A DNA stretch of 64,000 bases from Algoriphagus lacus (GCF_003583985.1 NZ_QXML01000006.1:287391-351390); one strand, 5' to 3'. Numbered from the stretch's first letter, positions 35,578 to 45,442 are shown. Translations and numbers: made by a program. The notes: generated by a model from the sequence alone, not told the origin.

Positions 35578-36294
35578 TCAATTTCGTTCTACCTTGCCAA
35601 TTCCGTTGACTTCCTCTTTAATCACAGTGGGGTTTCCGGTGTAGCCTACTTTTCCTATTCCGTTTACCTCGATTGAGAGTTCCCCTTCGCAGTGTACATC
35701 CACCTTGCCGATTCCTGAACTGACCAAATCCAGTTTTTGAGTAATCAAACCGGAGGCATCAATATTTCCGATGCCTTCATTTCTTAGCTTCATGTGGTCA
35801 GCTTTTCCACGTAGACTCATGTTTCCCATCATATTCAATTCTGCATCAATCTCTTTAGCGTCCAAGTCCAAGGCCAGATTACCTATTCCATCTCCTTTGA
35901 TGAGGATGTTTTCCACCTTGAAATTTTCAGTCGTTTTAATGTTTCCCACCCCTTCAAACTCAAATTCCTGAAGGTCTGAGATGGATAGATTAACTTTTAG
36001 TTCATTGTCGCCAAAAAGGCCTGAATTGAATTCTTCAAGTTCCAATATCAGTAAGTCGCCTTCTTGAGTGACTTTCAGTTTTTCAGCTAATTCCGGACTT
36101 CCGTCTATGGTCAGAGATTCTTGGTCAGACTGTGTGATAGTCAAGTTGAATACACCGCTAATTTTAAGCCGAGAGACCCCATCGAGCGTTCGTTCCTCGC
36201 TGAAGCGATTGTCGGATTGACTGTCCTGACGGGAACTGCAAGAAATCAGGACAGAAAGAGAAAAGGCCAATAGGAGCGTTGGATTGAATTTCAT
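35578..36294 (-). CDS. Head GIN domain lipoprotein (DUF2807)
   Basis: 238 residues with a lipoprotein signal (LSVLISC, Cys ~19). The mature protein is a right-handed parallel beta-helix of the GIN type: repeated G(I/V/D)GN(I/L) and GIGKV turns at roughly 20-residue steps (FEGVGNIK, GDGIGNLAL, EGIGNID, SGIGKVDV, NGIGKVGY, NGIGKVERN). It resembles putative cell-surface auto-transporter adhesin-like proteins of Bacteroidota. Role unknown. Confidence 0.9.
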   Translation of the reverse strand: MKFNPTLLLAFSLSVLISCSSRQDSQSDNRFSEERTLDGVSRLKISGVFNLTITQSDQESLTIDGSPELAEKLKVTQEGDLLILELEEFNSGLFGDNELKVNLSISDLQEFEFEGVGNIKTTENFKVENILIKGDGIGNLALDLDAKEIDAELNMMGNMSLRGKADHMKLRNEGIGNIDASGLITQKLDLVSSGIGKVDVHCEGELSIEVNGIGKVGYTGNPTVIKEEVNGIGKVERN

Positions 36295-36564
36295 GGTGAG
36301 TTGGTTTAGGATTTCAGATAAGTTGTAGATGGAATTTATTGCATTTCAAGATAAGATTCTTAGTGTAAATTGGCTAATGAGATGAAGTAGAAAATGTACA
36401 GCCTTAAAAATTCAACCTTGACCAAGAAACCAGAGAGGAAACACATGATTTTGGTCATAATCAGTGAAATAACCTTGAAAATTCAGTCCTAGGACCGGTC
36501 ATTTCCGTGAAGATTAAGGGGGAGTGTTCTTTTCCCTTTTCAAAAAATAAACCCAATAAACACT

Positions 36565-37317
36565 ATGAAATCACTCGAAAATAAAGTTGCCATCATCACC
36601 GGTTCAGGATCGGGAATTGGAAAAGCTGCTGCTCTGCTTTTTGCAAAAGAAGGTGCTAAAGTGGTTGTCTCTGACATTCAGGAAGAACATGGGAATTCCG
36701 TAGTGGCTGAAATAAAATCTCAAGGTGGATCGGCTATTTTCTTCAAAGCTGATACCTCAAGCCCCTCGGAAAATGAAGCCTTGGTAAAAGCCGCAGTGGA
36801 TCATTTTGGCAAATTGGATATCGCAGTCAATAATGCCGGGATCGGAGGTCCAATGGGGATGACGGGTGATTACCCGTTGGAAGGATGGCAAAAAGTCATT
36901 GACGTCAATCTTTCCGGGGTATTTTATGGAATGCATTACCAGCTCCCCGCCATGGAGAAAAATGGTGGTGGTGCCATCGTTAACATCGCCTCAATTTTGG
37001 GTATGGCCGGCACTCGTTTTTCTCCGGCTTATGTGGCAGCAAAGCACGGAGTAGTAGGTCTGACCAAAGCCACTGCACTGGAATATGCACCCAAAAATAT
37101 CCGGGTCAATTCCATTGGGCCGGGATACATTCTGACGCCGCTGCTAACCAATGCGCTCGACGATGCTACTTTAAAACAAGTAGAAACACTTCACCCAATT
37201 GGGCGCCTGGGAAGAGCAGAAGAAGTTGCCGAACTCATTCTTTGGCTGAGCTCCCAAAAATCATCTTTTGTGACAGGTTCTTATTATCCGATTGATGGGG
37301 GTTATTTGGCACAATAG
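36565..37317 (+). CDS. SDR family NAD(P)-dependent oxidoreductase
   Basis: 250 residues, classical SDR. Cofactor motif TGSGSGIGKAAA (residues 12-23), NNAG (about 89-92), catalytic Ser in NIASILG and YVAAK (Tyr-x-x-x-Lys, about 156-160), then GPGYILTPL. The Asp in VVVSDIQ after beta-2 favours NAD(H) over NADP(H). Likely a dehydrogenase for sugars or secondary alcohols; substrate not readable. Transcribed alone with a good terminator. Confidence 0.93.
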   Translation: MKSLENKVAIITGSGSGIGKAAALLFAKEGAKVVVSDIQEEHGNSVVAEIKSQGGSAIFFKADTSSPSENEALVKAAVDHFGKLDIAVNNAGIGGPMGMTGDYPLEGWQKVIDVNLSGVFYGMHYQLPAMEKNGGGAIVNIASILGMAGTRFSPAYVAAKHGVVGLTKATALEYAPKNIRVNSIGPGYILTPLLTNALDDATLKQVETLHPIGRLGRAEEVAELILWLSSQKSSFVTGSYYPIDGGYLAQ

Positions 37318-37390
37318 CCCTATTCTGTTTCCGGTTTAAATTGTCCAATTGGACTTGATGAAAATCTAAGGATTGATCTTGGTTGTTAGG

Positions 37391-37424
37391 AAAAAGGGTG
37401 AAAAAGATGATTTCACCCTTTTTT
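37391..37424. terminator. Bidirectional intrinsic terminator
   Basis: 13-bp perfect stem AAAAAGGGTGAAA / TTTCACCCTTTTT with a 7-nt loop between the convergent SDR and outer-membrane protein genes. Confidence 0.9.
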
Positions 37425-37429
37425 AATGC

Positions 37430-38140
37430 TTAAAATTCCCATCGGGTAAATACTCCAAAATTGTCTTTGGCGATTCGGTTCGGACCATATTGATCCCAGT
37501 TGGCTCCCAATCCAAACCCAAGTGGCCCTCTTTTCACTCCAGCTCTCAGGTAAAGGAAACTCCTGTTGTGGTGATTTTCAGCCAGGCTGTAGTTGTATAC
37601 AAACTGAACACGGGTGTATAAAGACCAAGATTCATTGATCGGAGGTTTGAATTCATAAAGTCCAAAAAGTTTCAAATCCTGCTCTTCATTGATCAGGTAA
37701 TTGACAACTGTGATGGCCAACACCTTTCGGTTGGCAAAACTATGCTCAACGCCAAGCTGAGGGCTAAATCCCGTAACAGAATTCCCTTCTCCACCTGCGG
37801 CCACAGCGAAGCCCTTTTTTCCGATGTTGTAGTTGAACTGGAACGGGATCACCACCGAATTCCCCATTTTATTTTCCTTGTCCCAATTTTCCGAAAAGAT
37901 GGAAATGGCCAATAAGTCAAACTTACTGGTTGGAGAGAATTTCTTCTTGACAATCAACTGGAAATTGAGCTGCTCATGACCGAAGAAAAGCTCCAGCGGA
38001 ATGGGAGGGCTCATACTTACTGTTTTGGGTGGAGCGGGGTTTACCTGTTCTTGGGCTTTACCTGAAACGGTAACAAGCAGGGAGAAAATCACGAAAGTGG
38101 GTAAAAAGCAATTTTTTGAAATCACTCTGAAAATCTGCAT
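37430..38140 (-). CDS. Outer-membrane beta-barrel-like protein, unknown function
   Basis: 236 residues from ATG 38140, signal peptide ending SGKAQ. The mature sequence has a series of amphipathic beta strands with aromatic ends (FDLLAISIFSENW, VVIPFQFNYNIG, GFAVAAGGEG, SLYTRVQFVYNY, FLYLRAGVKRG) and ends in FTRWEF, with a terminal Phe as in outer-membrane barrels. No named family. A Crp-type regulator gene lies 76 bp upstream on the same strand, and the spacer holds a 16-bp palindrome. Confidence 0.75.
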   Translation of the reverse strand: MQIFRVISKNCFLPTFVIFSLLVTVSGKAQEQVNPAPPKTVSMSPPIPLELFFGHEQLNFQLIVKKKFSPTSKFDLLAISIFSENWDKENKMGNSVVIPFQFNYNIGKKGFAVAAGGEGNSVTGFSPQLGVEHSFANRKVLAITVVNYLINEEQDLKLFGLYEFKPPINESWSLYTRVQFVYNYSLAENHHNRSFLYLRAGVKRGPLGFGLGANWDQYGPNRIAKDNFGVFTRWEF

Positions 38141-38190
38141 TTGTTTCCTGTTTAATGGAATCAAAGGTAGGATTTTAGAATTCCAGGACT

Positions 38191-38206
38191 CTTGCGCTAG
38201 CGCAAG
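38191..38206. repeat. 16-bp perfect palindrome between crp-like and OMP genes
   Basis: CTTGCGCTAGCGCAAG is a perfect palindrome 51 bp upstream of the OMP ATG and 9 bp past the Crp-type stop. It may be an operator or part of a repeat family; the half-site AGCGCAAG recurs twice near 47.0 kb. Confidence 0.6.
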
Positions 38207-38215
38207 ACTTTTGAT

Positions 38216-38791
38216 CTAAAGGTCGGCTTTCAATCTGCTCAGGGTAAATGGAGTCACTCCCAAATAGGATGCAATCAGTCTGCTTGGAAGTCGGTTGAGG
38301 ATTCCGGGATTTTGGGAAAGCAGCCATTTTAGCCTTTCCAGAGCTGACATTCCCTGAAGATCATAAATCCGCTTTTGAGAGGTGATATAGGCATTTTGAA
38401 GGATGTTGAGGTAGATTTTATTAATCTGGGGCACCGATTCGACCAACTGGAAAAAATCGGTTTTGGAGATTCGTAGCACTTCCAGAGGCTCCATCGCCTG
38501 TAAATTTTCCTGAGAGGGACTTCCTTCGATGAGACTGGTCAGGTTTGTCCCAAACTTGTTTTCAAAAGCAAAATACCGGGTAAGCTCCTGTCCGTCTGTG
38601 TTGATATGATACATCCGAAAAGACCCCTGGATCACAAAATAATTGAATTGACAAACTTCCCCGGCCCGTAGGAGATACTCATTCCGTTTCAACCGTTGAA
38701 CTTCAAATCGATCCTTGAATTGGTCAAATTCTTCCTGACTGGTGGGGATCAAAACACGTATGTAGGCAAGCAACTGATCGTGGGGACGCAT
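38216..38791 (-). CDS. Crp/Fnr family transcriptional regulator
   Basis: 191 residues, the short Bacteroidota form. The cyclic-nucleotide-binding beta roll spans ~20-120 (LLRAGEVCQFNYFVIQGSFRMYH, ENKFGTNLTSLIEGSPS), followed by a long dimer helix and a C-terminal helix-turn-helix ending RLIASYLGVTPFTLSRLKADL. No Fe-S cysteine cluster of FNR. It may regulate the outer-membrane protein gene just downstream. Confidence 0.9.
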   Translation of the reverse strand: MRPHDQLLAYIRVLIPTSQEEFDQFKDRFEVQRLKRNEYLLRAGEVCQFNYFVIQGSFRMYHINTDGQELTRYFAFENKFGTNLTSLIEGSPSQENLQAMEPLEVLRISKTDFFQLVESVPQINKIYLNILQNAYITSQKRIYDLQGMSALERLKWLLSQNPGILNRLPSRLIASYLGVTPFTLSRLKADL

Positions 38792-39109
38792 GGCTGGAGC
38801 TGAGTATGCCTTTCAAGGTAAAAAATTGGGTTGAATATTGTCAATTCCTTGTTTCGGTTGAGTTGTACAAAATGAAAGTTTAGAAACTACCTCTTACTGA
38901 GGAAAGGGTAATTCAAGTTTTTTAGCAATTAAGTTCATGGAGGCCCCTTGGATTCACCCTCTTAGGACATCCGATCCCAATTGGGATTCTATTTTTCTTG
39001 GACCTTTCCACTTTCGGTTTTTCCAATTCTTGGGTTTTCCTTTATCTTGAAAAGGGTTAACCCTAATCCGCTTCGAAATATTTTAACTTTTCTGAATAAA
39101 CCACTCCCT

Positions 39110-40765
39110 GTGAAATATACCTCCTCAATTACCTTCTTAGTCATTTTCTCAGTCCTCATTTCCTGCAAATCAAAAGAATCCGGATTTACAAAAAAGGACA
39201 TCAGGCACAGCCAAAAACTGATCGGGCTGGAATTTGAAAAGGACAGAATCGACACCATGTATGCTTACCTCCAGGAAAATAAAGCCGGGCTAGACAGCTT
39301 GCGTAAGTATCCAATTCCTTATGAGACTTTTCCTGCGGTACAATTTAATCCTCATCCCATCGGTTTTCAATTTCCTGAAAAACGGGAAAACCCCGACTTT
39401 CTGATTCCTATGGAAGTCAGCCTTCCTTCCGATTTGGAGGAAGTGGCTTTTTACACCATCCCTCAGTTGGCATCCCTGATCCAGCAACGCAAAATCACTT
39501 CTGAGGCGCTTACCCGAATGTATATCGACCGGATCAAACGGTACGATGGAAAGCTTCAGAGCGTCATCACCCTTACGGAGGAATTGGCACTAAAGCAGGC
39601 AAAGCAGGCGGATCAGGATATTGCCGCCGGCAATTACAAAGGTATTCTGCATGGTATTCCTTACGGAATTAAGGATTTGATGGCAGTGAAAGGCTATCCC
39701 ACCACTTGGGGAACAGCCCCTTATAAAGACCAAGTCATTGATGCAGACGCATGGGTGGTTAGAAAATTGGAAGAGCAGGGGGCAGTATTGGTAGGAAAAT
39801 TGGTTTCCGGTGAATTGGCCCGTGGTGACGTTTGGTTTGGTGGTAAGACCAAAAATCCCTGGGACTTAAGTCAAGGAGCGAGCGGTTCTTCGGCGGGTTC
39901 GGGTGCAGCCACCTCTGCCGGTTTGGTTGCCTTTGCCATCGGGACAGAAACTCTGGGTTCCATTACCGCACCTGCCTCAAGAACCGGTATTACCGGTCTC
40001 AGACCAACTTATGGGAGAATCAGTCGTCAGGGAGTGATGAGCCTGAGTTGGTCCATGGATAAAATCGGCCCTCTTGCCAGGTCTGCCGAAGATTGTGAAA
40101 TTGTCTTCAACTCGCTCTATGGAAAAGATCCGGCAGATCCGAGTACTAACGATGTTCCCTTCAATCAGGTGAAAAAGTCTCTTTCAGAAATGAAAGTTGC
40201 CTACCTTAAAAAAGACATCGACAGCGATACGACTGCCTCGGGTGCCAATATTCGATCAACATTGGAGGTTTTGAAATCGATGGGTGTGGATCCCACTCCG
40301 ATTGAATTGCCAAGTGGGTTTCCCTACGACGTGTTTGACATTATTCTTAGGGCTGAGGCAGGGGCATTTTTTGATGAATTGGTGCGGTCCGGAAGGGTGG
40401 ACCTTATGACGGAGCAGGGAAAATCTTCCCGGGCAAATTCACTTCGCCAATCCAGATTTATACCTGCTGTGGAATACCTTCAGGCAAATCGGCAGCGCCA
40501 ACTTCTCATTGAATCCATCCATCGGCTTTTCAAAGACTATGAGGTGATTATTGCTCCTTCGGACAAAGGAAGGCAGTTGTTAATAACAAACCTGACAGGG
40601 CATCCGGCAATCAGTGTTCCTAATGGTTTCGACAAAAAAGGAAGGCCAACCAGCTTTACTTTGCTTGGCAATTTATATGACGAAGGAAGTATTTTGGCCT
40701 TTGCGCGGTCTTTTCAGCAAGCCACTGATTTTGAGGAAAAGCATCCTCCACTATTTGTAAAGTAA
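39110..40765 (+). CDS. Amidase signature family lipoprotein
   Basis: 551 residues from a GTG (KYTSSITFLVIFSVLISC, lipobox Cys ~19), chosen because the longer frame from TTG 38981 places two hydrophobic segments in a row. The amidase Ser-cisSer-Lys triad is Lys188 (YGIKDLM), Ser260 in GSSAGSG and Ser284 in ETLGSITAPAS. Hydrolyses C-N bonds of amides; as a lipoprotein it acts in the periplasm or at the surface, so it is not GatA. Substrate unknown. Confidence 0.9.
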   Translation: MKYTSSITFLVIFSVLISCKSKESGFTKKDIRHSQKLIGLEFEKDRIDTMYAYLQENKAGLDSLRKYPIPYETFPAVQFNPHPIGFQFPEKRENPDFLIPMEVSLPSDLEEVAFYTIPQLASLIQQRKITSEALTRMYIDRIKRYDGKLQSVITLTEELALKQAKQADQDIAAGNYKGILHGIPYGIKDLMAVKGYPTTWGTAPYKDQVIDADAWVVRKLEEQGAVLVGKLVSGELARGDVWFGGKTKNPWDLSQGASGSSAGSGAATSAGLVAFAIGTETLGSITAPASRTGITGLRPTYGRISRQGVMSLSWSMDKIGPLARSAEDCEIVFNSLYGKDPADPSTNDVPFNQVKKSLSEMKVAYLKKDIDSDTTASGANIRSTLEVLKSMGVDPTPIELPSGFPYDVFDIILRAEAGAFFDELVRSGRVDLMTEQGKSSRANSLRQSRFIPAVEYLQANRQRQLLIESIHRLFKDYEVIIAPSDKGRQLLITNLTGHPAISVPNGFDKKGRPTSFTLLGNLYDEGSILAFARSFQQATDFEEKHPPLFVK

Positions 40766-40828
40766 GAATTGTTGGAGTAAGGGATTAGATTTTTGCCAGT
40801 TTAACTTTCGTAAAAAAAGGAGCGTCTG

Positions 40829-42016
40829 TCATTTTCTGACCACCGGCTGAATCCAAGCTTCCTCCATATCTCCTGGGCGATAGGGGTTTTCTTTGGATTT
40901 GGAGGAAACCACCTTAGCCCGGACATAAAGGTCATCATCCCGGAGGGTGTAGGAGCCATCGGTTCCTTGTGTTTCCAGCAATAAAACACCTGCCGCATTG
41001 GGATTGGATTTTTTCGTTCCAAAAAATCGAATGGTGTAAGTAACACCAGTCTCCGGGTTTACTGTGACTTTCAAACTCTTCCCGTCAAATTTTATCTCCT
41101 TCAAAACCACGCCTGTACTGGCATAAAAATCACCTGCCTCCATGGCTTCAATTAAGTCCTTTGGACTGAGCGATTTCGCCAAAACTTCCACCCAACCTCT
41201 GCCGGGATTGCTTTCTTTTCCTCCAAAAACATGGTAATTGTGTGCATCATCCACTGCCAAACCATAGAGTAGTGGCTTGCCACTCTGGAGGTAAGACACC
41301 TGCACCTTGTCCCAAAGAGCTTCCATACTGGGCCGAAGTTCATCACCGTAATTGTTCACCTCAGGATGTCCGTTGTACACCTCAAAGAAGCGTTCCCCTT
41401 CCAATGCCATCATATCTTCCGGAGTAATTGCCCAGATAAAATTGGGATGGTTGATATGCAAAAACATCGGATGTCCGGTTTCTTCCCGCTGCTCTTTGAC
41501 CAAGTCAATGTTTCGCTGCAGGACTTCTGATACGGAATTTCCCTCGGCAGGCTCAATGTAGTTCTGAACGTTGGTCACGTTCATGTGGAGCGGTTTCTTC
41601 TCAAATTTGGCACTGATTTCTTCCGAAGGGATGATCAGGAACTCTTCCTTTTCTTCAAACAGCGATCGGTATTCTTCGAGTGTTTTCAGCCGGACATGCA
41701 GTCTTCCAGCCGAATCGGTCTGCGATTCCACCCAATTCTCCCCATACTTTTTCAGGTAGTTTTCAAAGGCCTGTTCGTGCATGGGAGATTTTGGAATCAG
41801 TTTCCACTTTTCACCAGTATGCAGCGTATTGTGATCGGATAGTACAGCAAAATCATATCCTTGGGTTTTGTACCAGTCCATGATCATTTCAGGATAATTG
41901 TCCCCGTCACTCCAGTAGGAATGGGTGTGCAGGTTTCCCTTATACCATTCTTTTTGGGAAGAACAGGAAGCCAGAAGGCAAGCCAATAAACTGAGTAAGG
42001 GGAGTGGAAATTTCAT
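40829..42016 (-). CDS. PHP-domain metallophosphoesterase-like lipoprotein
   Basis: 395 residues with a lipoprotein signal (LLACLLASC, Cys ~18). PHP motif I NLHTHSYWSDG (His30, His32, Asp37), motif II LSDHN (Asp61-His62), later GHPMFLHINHPN and DDAHNYH supply the remaining metal ligands. The C-terminal ~90 residues form a beta domain. PHP enzymes use three metals to hydrolyse phosphoesters; the exported lipoprotein form is known in Bacteroidota but the substrate is unknown. Convergent with the amidase. Confidence 0.87.
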   Translation of the reverse strand: MKFPLPLLSLLACLLASCSSQKEWYKGNLHTHSYWSDGDNYPEMIMDWYKTQGYDFAVLSDHNTLHTGEKWKLIPKSPMHEQAFENYLKKYGENWVESQTDSAGRLHVRLKTLEEYRSLFEEKEEFLIIPSEEISAKFEKKPLHMNVTNVQNYIEPAEGNSVSEVLQRNIDLVKEQREETGHPMFLHINHPNFIWAITPEDMMALEGERFFEVYNGHPEVNNYGDELRPSMEALWDKVQVSYLQSGKPLLYGLAVDDAHNYHVFGGKESNPGRGWVEVLAKSLSPKDLIEAMEAGDFYASTGVVLKEIKFDGKSLKVTVNPETGVTYTIRFFGTKKSNPNAAGVLLLETQGTDGSYTLRDDDLYVRAKVVSSKSKENPYRPGDMEEAWIQPVVRK

Positions 42017-42254
42017 GAATGATTATTTGTTTCAGGACTGCCTAGCAGGTATTCTTTGGGGTGAACGAGGATTCAAGACTTTTCCCAAGTGAAAACAGAC
42101 CTGAATTCAGCGCTTTTGAAAGTAACAAAAAACAGATTGGCAAACTGTCCTGAACCGTTTTTGAAATTTTCATCAGAGCGAAGTTTTGGGTCAAAGTACA
42201 TTGGTAAACCTGTCTTTTTTACCTAAATTTCTTTACACCATATTTTTCAACACC

Positions 42255-42527
42255 ATGAACAAGTCAGAATTAATTGAAGTAGTCGCAAAGGAGGCTGGGC
42301 TTTCAAAGGCGACAGTAAGCAAGGTGATCAACTCCTATCACAAAGCTGTCCAAGTGGCCATGTCGCAAGGGGATAAAGTGACGCTTCCGGGATTTGGGAC
42401 CTTCCAAGTAAGTGAACGGAAGGAGCGGAGTGGCCGCAATCCAAGAACTGGAGATCCCATGACAATCGCTGCAGCCAAACTGCCTCGGTTTAAACCGGGA
42501 AAGTTACTGAAAGACTCATTGGCCTGA
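42255..42527 (+). CDS. HU family DNA-binding protein
   Basis: 90 residues starting MNKSELIEVVAKEAGLS. The HU/IHF fold is complete: helical dimer core, then beta arms with GFGTF(Q)VSERKERSGRNPRTG and the DNA-intercalating proline region (RNPRTGDPMTI). Nucleoid-associated protein that bends DNA as a dimer. The longer frame upstream to 42186 includes leader DNA. A hairpin terminator follows. Confidence 0.95.
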   Translation: MNKSELIEVVAKEAGLSKATVSKVINSYHKAVQVAMSQGDKVTLPGFGTFQVSERKERSGRNPRTGDPMTIAAAKLPRFKPGKLLKDSLA

Positions 42528-42553
42528 GAAAATTTGCTTTGCTGAATACCTTG

Positions 42554-42586
42554 AAACCGCGAATGATTCCATTCACGGTTTTTTTA
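42554..42586 (+). terminator. Intrinsic terminator of the HU gene
   Basis: AAACCG-C-GAATG / CATTC-A-CGGTTT stem with one internal mismatch, then seven T. Confidence 0.8.
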
Positions 42587-42817
42587 TTGACTCGGAAAAG
42601 CTTCCACTCTTAGAGGATTCGATAGGCTAGTCTTATTGGAAACCCCAAAGCAAATAGACGGTGATGTTTATTTCAGGAAAAGGGCTTTAATTCCGAGAAA
42701 AGTCTTTTTTTCAAGTTCATTTTTTTCGTTTGGAATTATTTTTTTATGAGTTTCAAACCTTTCAAAAAGTAGCTAGTTAGTTGGTTTGTAAACAATTAAC
42801 CAATTAACATAAATACC

Positions 42818-43804
42818 ATGACTACTTTAATCAAACAATTCTACAAAGGAGGATTATTCCTTTCGCTGATTTTGTTAATCGCATCTTGCGCTGAGATGGA
42901 GGAGCAAACTGCTCCGATTAACAAAACCTCACTTAACACAATCCCTGAAGTCCTTAAATCCATGGAAAATGGAGATCAGGGAATAGATGTCGGTGCCCGT
43001 AAAAGTGCGGGAAACACTTATGCTACATTCAATGCTGCATTAGGTAAGACAGGATTGGCTTCTGTCTTTTCCAGGAATGATCTGACTGTTTTTGCACCAA
43101 ACGATGCTGCATTTGCTGCTTTGGGCTTGAATCCAGGCAACATCGGAAACGTGGAAGGTTTGGCAAATATTCTCCTATATCACGTGGTTTCCGGTTCAGT
43201 ATTTTCCACAGATTTAACTGAAGGATTTGTTCCTACTGTAAATGGGGCCGCTGTGGAGATCAGCCTCATTGGCGGAGCAAAAGTCAATGAAGCAAACATC
43301 ATCATGGTCGACAAACAAGCAAGAAATGGAGTCATTCACGGAATAGACGCTGTTTTATTTCCTCCTACAAAAAACATCATGCAATTGGTCGACAGCAACA
43401 CCGACTTTAGTGTTTTGAAAACAGCTATTGATGCTGCAGGACTTAGAGAGGCACTTGCTACTACTAACAACATCACCGTCTTTGCTCCAACCAATCAGGC
43501 ATTCCTTGACCTCTTGGAAGAGCTTGGATATGATAATTTGGACGAGCTGGTTGGTGCTATTGGACAATCAGGCTTGGTGAGTGTCCTTAAATACCATGTG
43601 TTTGCAGGTGGTAGAGTTTATTCTTCTGACCTGTCTAATGGCGACATTACTATGTTCTCAGGCGATGACGTGACTGTTGATGTATCAGGTCCTAAATTGA
43701 TAGACCTTAATAACAGAGAATCCATGATTATCGGAACAGATGTACAGGCAACTAATGGTGTGGTCCATGTACTTGATGCAGTGATCGTAAATCTTCCGCT
43801 TTAA
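42818..43804 (+). CDS. Fasciclin (FAS1) domain lipoprotein, two repeats
   Basis: 328 residues with a lipoprotein signal (LILLIASC, Cys ~24). Two FAS1 domains in tandem: the first ~65-185 (YATFNAALGKTGLASVF, TVFAPNDAAFAAL, LLYHVVSGSVFS) and the second ~190-328 (FSVLKTAIDAAGLREAL, TVFAPTNQAFLDL, LKYHVFAGGRVY, NGVVHVLDAVIV). FAS1 domains mediate adhesion in other organisms. Expected on the cell surface or in the periplasm. Strong terminator after the stop. Confidence 0.94.
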   Translation: MTTLIKQFYKGGLFLSLILLIASCAEMEEQTAPINKTSLNTIPEVLKSMENGDQGIDVGARKSAGNTYATFNAALGKTGLASVFSRNDLTVFAPNDAAFAALGLNPGNIGNVEGLANILLYHVVSGSVFSTDLTEGFVPTVNGAAVEISLIGGAKVNEANIIMVDKQARNGVIHGIDAVLFPPTKNIMQLVDSNTDFSVLKTAIDAAGLREALATTNNITVFAPTNQAFLDLLEELGYDNLDELVGAIGQSGLVSVLKYHVFAGGRVYSSDLSNGDITMFSGDDVTVDVSGPKLIDLNNRESMIIGTDVQATNGVVHVLDAVIVNLPL

Positions 43805-43824
43805 GAGTATTTTATTCTTCAAAG

Positions 43825-43853
43825 AAGCGCAGTTTTTACTGCGCTTTTTTTTT
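43825..43853 (+). terminator. Intrinsic terminator of the fasciclin gene
   Basis: AAGCGCAGT / ACTGCGCTT with a 4-nt T loop followed by a run of T. Confidence 0.88.
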
Positions 43854-44204
43854 GACTCCCACACAAGGTTGAGGCCTCGAAGGATTGAAATTAGAAAAGC
43901 CACTTTAATTTTTTTTGATTAGGAAAAAGGAAAATCCCTCAAATCCTTTCCCAATCAGTAACCATACCTATTTAAATTAACTGAATTAATGGACTCAAGG
44001 TAATTTCAAACTCTTTTATTGGGTTCAGAAAACCGATCGACTATTGGTGTTAAATGACTTTATAAAAAAAGCTGACCTCGGATTGGGATTTTTTCTGGCA
44101 CCTGATCTTCGTCAGGAATATTTCCATATTCTCTCCGTAAACTTCTGACCAATTGATCCCAACAGATCTCTTCTTGCTAAATTCAGTTAACTCTGTTTTT
44201 CCTT
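43854..44204. other. Intergenic, no feature seen
   Basis: About 350 bp between the fasciclin terminator and the next gene. AT-rich, no credible frame on either strand, no strong hairpin or repeat. It presumably holds the promoter of the downstream membrane protein gene, but no exact TAnnTTTG box was found. Confidence 0.6.
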
Positions 44205-45365
44205 ATGGCTACGGATCCAATTCCCCATTTCTCGATTATTCAGACTGGCCTTTTTGAAAAATTACTTCAAAAAACGGCTTGGTTTACCGGCCGAAAACGC
44301 GCTGACTTGCGCAAGATTATTTTTCTCTTAGCGCTGACCTACCTACCCCTGCTGATCTTGACGCTGATGGAAGGCTTGATGCTCGGTGAAAAGGTTGAAG
44401 TTCCATTTTTCTATGAACCGGCCGTTCACATCCGTCTGCTGATTGCATTGCCGATGCTGATTCTTTCCGAAAAATATGTGGATCAGCGAATTCAAGCCAT
44501 CATTTTACAGTTCCGGAAAAACGGCATGATCCCGGAAAGCAAGCTGAAAAACTTTGATCAACTACTGCATCACTTTGAGTTATTGGCCAAAAAGAAACGC
44601 TTTGAGATCATCATTTTGGTCATCATCGTAGTCAACCTTGTACTCCGATGGACGCTGAATACCTTTGATGTCACTTCTTGGATGTTCCCTCTGGCTGAGA
44701 AAAAGGCGAGTCTTTCCCTTGCAGGCTATTGGGCGATGTTGGTGAGTTATCCCATCGTACAGTTCCTGATTCTCCGCTGGCTTTGGAGATGGGTTCTCTG
44801 GGTAAGGGTGATCTTTGCCCTGTCCAAAATTGGCCTTAGAATCTATCCTTCCCATCCTGATAAGGCTGGAGGATTGGCTTTTTTGGGCGAAAGCCCCTTG
44901 GTATTTGGAAGTGTCACCTTGGTTTTGGGAGTGATTTTCGCGTCGATGCTGATCGAGCGAACCTTGTTTTTGGAGTATACTCTGGAGCAGCAGATTCCCT
45001 TGCTGGTTTCTTTTCTGGTGCTCAGTCTGATCATCAACATTATGCCGCTAATATTTTTCTCGGGAATCATGCGGACCGAACGTCTAAAGGCCATCCATGA
45101 ATACAACACCATCGGGGCATGGATGGAAAGGGATTTCGAGGACAGGTATATTTTTCAAACTCAATCCAATTCCAAGATCTCCGTGCCTGAGGGTTACATG
45201 GCCGGCACCAGTTACCAACGCGTCAAAGACATGAAAATAGTGCCCTTTGACTTGCGGTCCATGGTGGCCAGTGTGGTGATCACCGTCATTCCGCTCTTGG
45301 GCTTGTTGTTGTTTTACATCCCCTTTATGGATGTGGTGGATTTTTTAATGGGATTGCTTTTGTAA
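44205..45365 (+). CDS. Polytopic membrane protein of unknown function
   Basis: 386 residues with about seven hydrophobic spans (IIFLLALTYLPLLILTLMEG, LLIALPMLILSE, FEIIILVIIVVNLVLRW, WAMLVSYPIVQFLILRW, SVTLVLGVIFASMLI, LLVSFLVLSLIINIMPLIFF, VVITVIPLLGLLLFYIPF). A conserved-looking loop YPSHPDKAGGLAFLGESP sits in the middle, a motif I associate with uncharacterised bacterial membrane proteins. No transporter signature recognised. The ATG follows a pyrimidine-rich leader. Confidence 0.78.
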   Translation: MATDPIPHFSIIQTGLFEKLLQKTAWFTGRKRADLRKIIFLLALTYLPLLILTLMEGLMLGEKVEVPFFYEPAVHIRLLIALPMLILSEKYVDQRIQAIILQFRKNGMIPESKLKNFDQLLHHFELLAKKKRFEIIILVIIVVNLVLRWTLNTFDVTSWMFPLAEKKASLSLAGYWAMLVSYPIVQFLILRWLWRWVLWVRVIFALSKIGLRIYPSHPDKAGGLAFLGESPLVFGSVTLVLGVIFASMLIERTLFLEYTLEQQIPLLVSFLVLSLIINIMPLIFFSGIMRTERLKAIHEYNTIGAWMERDFEDRYIFQTQSNSKISVPEGYMAGTSYQRVKDMKIVPFDLRSMVASVVITVIPLLGLLLFYIPFMDVVDFLMGLLL

Positions 45366-45442
45366 AAAGGGATGAACTTTTTCCACCAAATCCAGAATAG
45401 GAAAGGTTGAAAAACCATCCCTCTAACTTTTACACCCAATTT

